Below, in pieces: positions 56,440 to 64,000 of a stretch of 64,000 nucleotides of DNA (position 1 is its first letter; every line of letters begins with the position of its first letter). Source of the stretch: Limnephilus marmoratus (lineage: Eukaryota; Arthropoda; Insecta; Trichoptera; Limnephilidae); NCBI GenBank assembly GCA_917880885.1, contig OU862913.1, positions 25,677,286-25,741,285 on the forward strand. The letters are read 5' to 3'. The position numbers and the translations under genes were made by a program. Under the pieces are notes generated by a model. It did not search any database. It had not been told where the DNA came from and worked only from the letters and a program-made list of their open reading frames with translations.

Positions 56440-56987
56440 GCCACATCACGTATTATTTGTTGATTGTTACATAAAATTGTGTTACTTATGGTGTGTAGGT
56501 ATATCTTAAAAAATACATTAAAACTTTTAGTGTGTAGTGTATATCTTAAAAATACAAAAAAACTGTTCGCCTAGACCGGATAGCAGACCCTTACAATTGG
56601 TGGTCAGCAAACGCAAAACAGTATACAAGCCTAGCAGATTTTGCTAACGTGTATTTATCATGTCCTGGCAGCAGTGTATATAGTGAGCGGCTTTTTCAGA
56701 AGCAAGTATAATTTATGATGAAAAACATAATCGTTTTCTATCAACAAATGCTGAAAAAAATGTTTTCATTCTTCATAACTTAACACTTAAGTGTTAAATA
56801 GGTATGTACGCTGATTTTGTGTTAAAATAAAAAAAAAATTGTGATTAATATTGGGCGTTTTTTTTCATGATTTAGTATTCGGTATTCGGCCGAATAGTTC
56901 GCAATATTCGGCCGAATACCGAATAGTTAAAAAAGTAGCCGAATAGGCCGAATACCGAATAGCAACCGAATATTCGTGGCATCTCTA
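56440..56987 (+). mobile_element. hAT 1 second copy, internal deletion and left end lost
   Basis: GTGCCACATCACG at 56440 matches 9747 onward, then jumps to the equivalent of about 14346 (TATATCTTAAAAAATACATT) and carries the hAT C-terminal fragment (about 56577-56780, frameshifted at GAGCGGCTTTTTCAG). It ends in TATTCGTGGCATCTCTA at 56987, followed by GTACAAAG. Confidence 0.8.
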
Positions 56988-58305
56988 GTACAAAGTCCTT
57001 CTTAGGGCGTATAGGCGTATAGGCCCAGGGGCCTATAGGCACACTCAGTTTAGGGGCATATTTTGAATGTCATTATTTTGAATTATAATCTCTACATATT
57101 ATAAAGTAAAGTCCCCCGCGCCGTCTTTCTGTCTGTCTGTCTGTCTGTCTGTTCGCGATAAACTCGAAAACTACTGAACGGATTTTCATGCGGTTTTCAC
57201 CAATAGATAGAGTGTTTCGAGAGGCAGGTTTAGGTATGTAATTTGTCAAGGATTTGTGTAAATTGGTTGAAACATCACGATAATTGTTAGAAGTGTCGGA
57301 AAAAATCGAGCCGCCTGGTAGCTTTCATCGAAAACGCTGCCTAATCCATTTGGGATATAATAAAACAACTAATGGTGGGATATTCCTCTTTTATAGATCT
57401 ATAAAAAAGTCCGCGATGGCATATATCTGTCTTTTACGGATAGCTTACTATACCCACTATATCTTCTAAAAAAATGGTGACGTACATTGCGGTAATTGAA
57501 AGGTTATTTAGACGGATACAGTATTAATCCTTATTAATTTAAATACGTTAGTTACCTCAAGCATTTCATGCATGTTATTATAATCTTTCACACCATTATA
57601 AATAAAAGTCCTCCGCGGCATATGTCTGTCTCTTCGCGATAAACTCAAATACGGCGGTGGTTATAAAGGTTGGATAACCATCCAGTAGATGACTTATGTG
57701 TTTTATTAGCCACAGCAACGCGTGGCCGGGTCAGCTTAATAATATTATGAAAATAATATCATATTATGTATCCTGAACCGTCATTTAAAACCTATATTGA
57801 GAGAAGCATTCTCAAATCCCCTTTCGCGTGGCCTTCCCCGATCTTTTTTAGTACCTTGTGGCTGTCAAGTGGTCACCAGATGCTAAACAAAAGAATCTAC
57901 ATACATCTAACTTTTGTTTATGGCATTTTTTCTCATTAGCGTATTAAATTTCGTCGCTGGCATTTTCGTTTTGTAGTAGCTCCGAATTTATAACGATTTT
58001 TCCCCAAAAAAGCAAGAATTATTTCAAAATCATACTTTATGTTATAACAGCGAGGCTGTTCGAAGTATTTTAAAATTAAAAACAGAGTAAACAGACCGAT
58101 AAATGACAATATATGTGGTGAACACAGATTGCATTTTGGTTCCTTTGTTTCTTTGTTTTCTTTGTTTGTATCTTGCAGTATCTTGTGTTGTGATTGATGT
58201 CAATTGATGCAATTGTGCAATTGATGTGTTGTTTGATTGAGCGGGTCCGAAATTTCCTCATCCGATTCGGTAGAGATGACAGTAGGTATAGGAAATAAAT
58301 AAAGT

Positions 58306-58398
58306 GATTCGATCAAAAGAATCGAAGTGAGTTGCCGAAATTGGCGAAAAAAGATTCGATCAAAAGAATCGAAGTGAGTTGCCGAAATTGGCGAAAAA
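58306..58398 (+). repeat. 47-bp direct repeat in the DIRS 5' region
   Basis: GATTCGATCAAAAGAATCGA with GTGAGTTGCCGAAATTGGCG occurs twice in a row. It also contains the palindrome GATTCGATCAAAAGAATC. It lies upstream of the Gag frame. Confidence 0.7.
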
Positions 58399-59321
58399 AT
58401 ATTGCATCGATCATCTTTTGGTTAAGTGGAGCATATAAGCTCATTTTTAGCTCAACTTTGCTTCAAAAACGAGCTTGGTAAAGTATGGACAAGCCGCCGC
58501 ATGCAGCTACACTTTAACCTGTCATTTGCCAGGAACGCGCCGGCGCGCGAGAATCGAATTTCAAAAATGAATATTAATTCAAATAATTTGGATGAGATTT
58601 TAAATTTTATTCCATTAATATATAACATAAAATAAAGCTTAAAATAGCTTCCTCCATTCTTGTTCTTAAGGTAATTTAAAAAAGGTAAGGTAAAAAACCC
58701 TGGCCTTTGACAGGTTAAATAGGCATAAAATTTGAAAAGTAAACTACTTTTAAACTTAATTACCTTACCCACTCTCTATATCTCCATAATTGCCCGCCTT
58801 CAGTCGGGATAGACGGAAAAATATACCTACATCAAAATTCGATTTAAAAGTTAAAAAGTTAAAAAATCACCATCTTCATGACGGCCATGTTTTTTGTAGG
58901 TATGGATTTGACATTTGCGAAGTTTCGTTTTTAAATAAAGTTTAACTAAAAACGTACGAATTACTTCATTTACCTAAACTAAGAACCTAATAACCTATTT
59001 TATGTTCGTAAATAGTTGTTTCTTGTAATAATTGTTGAAATGAAGTATAATTTCCGTAATCTGTGCATAAAAGTGCGGCGGCTTGTCCATAAATTAATAC
59101 GAACTTGACTCAGAAGATCGGAAGATGCATGGGAAGAGTGGTGCATCAACTTCTCTAGGGATTGGTCTCGTTAATCCTGGATAAATTCTGTGGGGCATTG
59201 AGCCATGCGCTCCTTTTGCAGAATGAGTGCCTCAGAAAATCTCTGCAGGAACTGTGATCTAGAGAATAGAGGAAGGACTCCGGATACAGAGTAGCAGGCA
59301 GTGATTACAGATGTTCTGTAG

Positions 59322-59681
59322 ATGGTCTGCGGAAGGAGAGCAAACGCGATCCAGCATCACAGGGACGCAATCCTCAATGAAGTAAAGAATCAGTATGTAC
59401 GGGAAGCAGTTAAAAATATTCCTCTAGCAGCGGGTTATCTTTTTGACCCAAGCAAATTGGAATCTCAGATTCAGCGAATGGGAGGGCTGAATAAATGTCT
59501 CCCACAATCGAGCTTCGCCCCTCAACCATCAACCAGCACGCAGTTGCCCAAGTATAAAGGGCCAGTGAGGAAGCCTTTTCGCGAGAGCAGGCCCTTTCGG
59601 GAAGGCAGGACGTTTCGCGATAGCAAAGCCTACCGTGGTGGGCGAATCAACCAACAGGAGTCCAGAAGTGCTAAAATGTGA
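59322..59681 (+). pseudogene. DIRS Gag-like ORF, C-terminal part
   Basis: IQHHRDAILNEVKNQYVREA, FDPSKLESQIQRMGG, then a basic, Arg-rich tail (FRESRPFREGRTFRD). Upstream in the same frame stops interrupt a likely longer Gag (SASENLCRNC at about 59225). The R-rich end is usual for nucleic-acid-binding Gag of DIRS elements. Confidence 0.55.
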
Positions 59682-59689
59682 GGACAAAC

Positions 59690-60660
59690 CAGGCCAATTT
59701 TGGCAACAAGGATGGTCTGACTATCCAGAGAGAATTTCAGGGAGGGCAGTTAGGACAGTTCCTAAGCAATTGGGATGATTTAGGAGCCCCACCGACGCTG
59801 TTAACGATGTTGCGAGGATACAAGCTACCCTTCCGTCAGAAATCCACGCTAAGTATATTGGCAGACACGGTAAGTTCCACTTATAAAACTTATATCACAA
59901 AATAAATGACGCGATGAATTGACAAAATGAAAATTGGCATCGCCTTCAATAACTCCTTCATTTCTGTCACGGATGTTTCTCATACCGAAGCAAGACGGGT
60001 CATTTAGACCGGTTTTCAACCTTCGTCGCTTGAACAATTTTTTTAACTATTGGCAAATTTAGGGAGTGTGCCAGTCGCAAGCTACCTGCATTTAATAAGT
60101 TGCACCATTTATTCAACCGGGGGACTGGATGGTTAAAGTGGAACCATCGCCGTTTCTTGAGACTCATTTTTAAGGAGAATTACTTCAAATGAGATGTTTG
60201 CCTTTACCTTTGGACTATTATCTGCTCCAAAGGTTTTTACTTATCTTACCAATTGGATAGCGAAAAAATTAGAGATAAAGGTCTCAGAATAATTGTCTAC
60301 TTAGAGGATTTTTGATAGTATAATAATATATTGAAAATTCATAAATTTGAAACTATTTCAATGTTACAAACTCTGGGGCGGATAATACAATTCATTAAAT
60401 CCACTCCAAGTCCAGTTCAGAAAATTGAATATCTGGGAATTTTGTGGAATTCAAGGGCTGACTTAAAGATCTCCCGCAAGATAAAAGAGTGAAAATAACA
60501 AAGTTACTGAAACAATATATTAATCTAGGTAGATGGTCACTTGAGCAGGCCCAGAGCCTCTTGGGTACCCTCAATTTTGCTAGTTTCGCCATTCGTAGAG
60601 GCAGACTTAACCTTCGCATGTTACAGTGTCAGTCGCAAGCTACCTGCATTCATACCCAGA
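59690..60660 (+). pseudogene. DIRS reverse transcriptase region, broken
   Basis: Shifting frames include GQFLSNWDDLGAP, VQKIEYLGILWNSRADLKIS and EQAQSLLGTLNFASFAIRRG, typical of the RT connection region of DIRS pol. The catalytic site reads VYLEDF (usual Y-L-D-D-F) and is followed by a stop, so the enzyme is dead. Confidence 0.7.
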
Positions 60661-60735
60661 CGACTTCATCCCATACCTCGAGCAGCGATAGAGGAGCTGA
60701 GGTGATGGAGCAGGTCCCTGCAGACGTGGTCACTA

Positions 60736-61110
60736 ATGCATCAAGCAACAATTCGCCACACCCTCACGACCGATGCCTTGGACTGGGGATGGGGCGAGCA
60801 GCTAGACGACCTCAGGTTGAATGGAGCTTGGTCCCAAACACAACAACCACTCCACAGCAATGTCAAGGAAATGCTCGCCGTGCTGGCAGCACTTACTCCT
60901 CACGGGCCAGAGCTGTCAGACTCGGGTCTTCTTACCCAGTCAGACAACATATCGGTGGTCGCATACCTTCACAACGAAGGCGACACACGATCCAAGACAT
61001 TGCTCGAAGCGACTCATCAAGTCCTTCAAATGGCAGACACGTATCACATTTCACTGTCTGCCCACTACTTACCGGGAAGGTTCAACGGGGTAGCAGATCA
61101 ACTCTCCTGA
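60736..61110 (+). pseudogene. DIRS RNase H domain
   Basis: The frame codes TTDALDWGWGEQLDDLRLNG, HSNVKEMLAVLAAL (E in the N-x-x-E-x-x-A motif), LTQSDNISVVAYLHNEG (QSDN motif) and YLPGRFNGVADQLS (G-x-x-N-x-x-A-D-x-L-S). All four RNase H acidic positions can be traced. It follows RT and precedes the methyltransferase-like part. Confidence 0.8.
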
Positions 61111-61119
61111 AAACGTGAA

Positions 61120-61560
61120 CCTCCGAAATGGCATCTTTTACCAACTGCAACAAAATTAGTTTTTGCAAAATGGGGGACGCCAACTATAGACCTGTATGCA
61201 CCAGAGACAGCCCATGTCGTAGAAGATTATGTGTCCCTCAATGCATTTGACAAAGAGACAAAATTCGTCAATGCTTGGACTCAAGATTGGGATTTTCCTC
61301 TAGCTTGGATGTTCCCCCCGCCGTGCCTTATGCCGAGGGTTCTAGCACACCTGAACCGGGCCAAAGACCTATACTTGATTATAGCCCCGAGATGGAAGAA
61401 GGTATTCTGGAGACCAGACTTAAAAATCGAGCAGCGAGTCCTCCGTTCACCATATTGAAACTGATAGAAGTGCTGATAGACATGAGAACCTTGAAACCCC
61501 CACCACAAGTAGAGGATTTCATTTTGGAGGTGTGGAAGTGCCGGGGTGGAGTCAGTCATT
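61120..61560 (+). pseudogene. DIRS methyltransferase-like domain
   Basis: FAKWGTPTIDLYAPETAHV, DWDFPLAWMFPPPCLMPRVL and YLIIAPRWKKVFWRPDLK. The F-P-P-P-x-L-x-x-R-V-L and P-x-W-x-x-x-x-W pattern is that of the domain following RNase H in DIRS pol, related to Dam-type adenine methyltransferases. The frame shifts near 61455. Confidence 0.7.
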
Positions 61561-61644
61561 AACAGATTGGTCGGACAAACAGAAAGATTATTAGTCGGGT
61601 TGGAGAGAGTCCACCCTTAAAACATACAAACCGGCATGCCTTAG

Positions 61645-62499
61645 GTGGCAAAGGGGGCATTAAATCATGGGGTAAACCCGAATGTCCCTACAGGAAGCAA
61701 CCTAGCACGATTTTTAACAGATCTTAGTCTAGAAGATAGTCTCTCTTCCAGAACAGTTCGACTTCATAAATCGGTTGTAACAACTTTCAGTAGCCCTGAA
61801 GAAGGAAACCTAAGTTCACATCCTCTAGTCAGACAAGTACTCAAAGCCGCAGTATTAAGACATGCTAAATTGGCTAAACCTCCTATCTGGGATCCTCGAG
61901 TGGTGTTGACCTGGTTAGAAGCTAACCCACCCAAAAAGTTGAATCTCTTTGAAACATCAAGAAGGGCAGCGATTTTACTTTTATTAGCTTCGGGACGAAG
62001 GGTGCATGACCTGACCTTGTTACGGAGTTCACCAGACAAATTATCCTTAGATGAGGAAGGGGTCTCGTTATGGCCAGTTTTCGGTCCCAAAACAGACTCC
62101 GCTACGTACCAACAGTCAGGTTGGAGGCTGATAAACGGTAATCAACCAAATATAGACCAAACATACTGGATTAAGGAACTGGTTGAAATCTCCAAAGAAC
62201 GGACAGAAACAAAGCAGAATTTAACAGAACTCTTCATCACTACATCAGGAGCAGTTAAGGCACAGCTTCAAGAACAGCCATCGCCCGTTGGGCGCTGCAA
62301 CCGTTTAGCTGCACCGGGAAGCGTACGGGCAGCTGTGGCATCACTTAACTGTCTGGATAATTTTAGACTGGATGACATCCTGACTCGAGGGAACTGGAGG
62401 AGCCGGGACACCTTTGCCAAATTCTACGGAAGAGAAGTTAACACTTCTCTAGAGGTAAATAGGGCATTGTCTGTGACTTCTCTATTCCACCCACTGTAA
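61645..62499 (+). CDS. DIRS tyrosine recombinase, 284 codons, largely intact
   Basis: The longest clean frame of the element. An N-terminal core-binding part (LEDSLSSRTVRLHKSVVTTF) leads to the catalytic domain with LLLASGRRVHDLTLL (first Arg), APGSVRAAVAS (second Arg box, where many family members have H-x-x-R) and RGNWRSRDTFAKFYGREV (W/H and nucleophile Tyr). Known DIRS recombinases integrate a circular intermediate. The stop at 62499 sits just before the internal complementary region, the usual place. Whether it is made is unknown, as the upstream pol is broken. Confidence 0.82.
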   Translation: MAKGALNHGVNPNVPTGSNLARFLTDLSLEDSLSSRTVRLHKSVVTTFSSPEEGNLSSHPLVRQVLKAAVLRHAKLAKPPIWDPRVVLTWLEANPPKKLNLFETSRRAAILLLLASGRRVHDLTLLRSSPDKLSLDEEGVSLWPVFGPKTDSATYQQSGWRLINGNQPNIDQTYWIKELVEISKERTETKQNLTELFITTSGAVKAQLQEQPSPVGRCNRLAAPGSVRAAVASLNCLDNFRLDDILTRGNWRSRDTFAKFYGREVNTSLEVNRALSVTSLFHPL

Positions 62500-63232
62500 C
62501 ACGTGAGTAGGTATTCCAGTGTTTAACGTATTTTAATATCATCACATTAGCGTTAGTGGTCACCAGTCGATAACAAACAGATCTCAATATAGGTTTTAAA
62601 TGACGGTTCAGGATACATAATAAAATAGTTTTACCTACCAATAAAACTTATATTATGTACCTAACCTCATTTAAAACCTAGGCAATCACTGCCTGGTGAG
62701 AACTAATGAGAAAAAATGCCATAAACAAAAGTTAGATGTATGTAGATTCTTTTGTTTAGCATCTGGTGACCACTTGACAGCCACAAGGTACTAAAAAAGA
62801 TCGGGGAAGGCCACGCGAAAGGGGATTTGAGAATGCTTCTCTCAATATAGGTTTTAAATGAGGTTAGGTACATAATATAAGTTTTATTGGTAGGTAAAAC
62901 TATTTTATTTAATTTTTCACGGTTTTGTGTAAGTAGGTTGAAATATAACGATAATTGTTAGATGTGTTTTCATCTTACTCTTTTAAACTATGCAACGGAT
63001 TTTCATGCGGTTTTCACCAATAGATAGAGTGATTCAAGAGGAAATAATACACGAGCAATTCCAATATTAAATTCAGGCAGCGGGCAGCTGGCAAGCGGGT
63101 GGTGTGGATTTTATAAAGGTTGGGTAATGGCGTTTTGTTTCGTTAGCCACAGCAACATGTGGCCGGGTCTGCTAGTTGTAATATATAACCCAATACACAT
63201 TCTTATAGATAAGATGTTAGTTTATTAACGAC

Positions 63233-64000
63233 CAGTGGCGGATTTCTCTAAAGTGCGTTTGTGTAGCGAACCACCATTAAAAAGATGAGAAAATAAAACA
63301 AACTTGTTTTATAATAATATTATAAACGTATTACATACGTAATGTAAAAATAAATATATATAATGTAATAATATTATACACACTACTACAGGTAGCGCGC
63401 CATCAAATACGTTATTCCCATTTGGTGCATTTCAAAACGCGCATCAAATGCTCCGTACAAAAATATGATACTCCCGCAAACCGCTCTGACGGTGATTTTA
63501 ACAAAACTAGGGCTTTCTGGATGCAAAATTCACACACCATTGTGTGACGATCCCGATCATGATGTCCGAACATTGTCCCAACACAATGTCCGATGTGACG
63601 AGTGTCGCGATGCCCCATATACTGCGGGAGCGCAGACTGACCGTTGACCTTTAAACCATAGATTTTTAATTTGAGTTTTCGTATTCATTTTTTTAGATGA
63701 GACGATATATCCTTCAGTTACATTTACGATGATTAGTATAGAGATTATTATAGAACATATGTATATATTACAGAACTACTGATAACCTCTATTCTTGATT
63801 TTAATACCCGCGTAATTAAAAAAATATTGAAAAAAAAAAACCTTAAAAACTTAAATTTTTCTCTTTATCTCGTTATTATTTATAATTGTGTTGAGTGTCA
63901 AGTGATTTGAAAACAATAGTACGTAGGTACCTCTCCCACTTATGTTGTGTGAGTGACGCTGTATTCGACTGTTTGACGAAGGACAACATAAGTAGATTTT
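63233..64000. mobile_element. hAT 2 second copy, cut by the window end
   Basis: CAGTGGCGGATTTCTCTAAAG after TTAACGAC, then the same sequence as 14987 onward (CGCGCCATCAAATACGTTAT, GATGTCCGAACATTGTCC). It lacks the Helitron-like insert of the first copy: near 63815 it joins directly to the sequence equivalent to about 16790. The short frame at 63465-63647 is also in copy 1 and has no motif. Confidence 0.8.

Larger units (their letters stand above)
57763..62906 (+). mobile_element. DIRS retrotransposon, near full length
   Basis: Inverted terminal repeats of about 180 bp: 57763-57945 (TTTAAAACCTATATTGAGAG, CCTTTCGCGTGGCCTTCC) against 62700-62906. The internal complementary region at about 62593-62680 joins the complement of the left end (ATGACGGTTCAGGATACAT) to that of the right end (TTACCTACCAATAAAACTTA). 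This is the diagnostic DIRS layout. Domains in order are Gag, RT, RNase H, methyltransferase-like and tyrosine recombinase, with several stops. Confidence 0.88.
57089..63175 (+). mobile_element. Helitron-like element carrying a DIRS insert
   Basis: Starts TCTCTACATATTATAAAGTA after GAATTATAA, includes a TCTG microsatellite (57126-57152), and ends GTGGCCGGGTCTGCTAG before TTGTAATATA. The copy at 14931-14950 reads GAATTATAATTGTAATATA with nothing between, so the insertion is exact and made no duplication. The DIRS element occupies 57763-62906, leaving about 0.9 kb of Helitron-like sequence with an internal partial duplication. Confidence 0.78.

Noticed and set aside
61281..61559. 92-codon minus-strand frame
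   Set aside because: It is antisense to the DIRS methyltransferase-like domain and has no motif of its own.

Overview
The window is eukaryotic, almost certainly insect: introns with GT/AG borders, a host gene diluted into tens of kilobases of transposons, and tRNA-headed SINEs, hATs, non-autonomous Helitrons, a DIRS element and decayed LINEs. The paired-clip serine-protease fold and the abundance of GTAGGTACC-like sequence fit Lepidoptera or Hemiptera. The order cannot be fixed by reading alone.

The only complete host gene runs from 7440 to 42438 on the plus strand. I assembled it by hand as 11 exons, 1275 nt and 424 codons including the stop, and every exon phase matches the next. The protein has a signal peptide, two six-cysteine clip domains and a trypsin-like domain. 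That domain has lost the catalytic His and Ser, the Cys42-Cys58 pair and the usual R/IVGG activation site, so it is a serine protease homologue (pseudoprotease). Its family acts in haemolymph cascades such as prophenoloxidase or Toll activation. Clip-1 and clip-2 are each coded by two exons with the same phases (1-0, 0-1), so the second arose by module duplication. The intron after the first clip-2 exon holds eight 147-bp tandem copies of that exon. Seven end in TAG at the last codon and one is still open. This is the most unusual structure in the window. The last two exons of another, unrecognised host gene lie at 1-462.

The rest is mobile DNA. Intron 1 (7510-22276) holds a 5.3-kb hAT with TSD GTATAAAG. 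It is interrupted by a Helitron and by a TIR element with a MADF-like fragment, and it also carries remnants of an unnamed arthropod gene family. Next come a 2.1-kb hAT (TSD TTAACGAT), a TIR element with a TTA-flanked MITE inside it, a Helitron with its own MITE, and a pogo-like element with a psq-type HTH. Introns 2-10 are filled with three tRNA-derived SINE families, a LINE-tailed repeat, LINE 3' ends and further MITEs.

Downstream of the gene (42439-64000) lie two decayed LINEs (43.7-46.7 kb), a Helitron (49250-50139) and a third hAT (51314-55080, TSD GTTTAGTC) with a LINE and a Helitron inside. These are followed by a long inverted repeat (55295-55819) and a second copy of the hAT-spacer-hAT block of intron 1. 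In that copy the spacer is split by a Helitron-like unit (57089-63175) that contains a near full-length DIRS retrotransposon (57763-62906). The copy in intron 1 shows the exact empty site.
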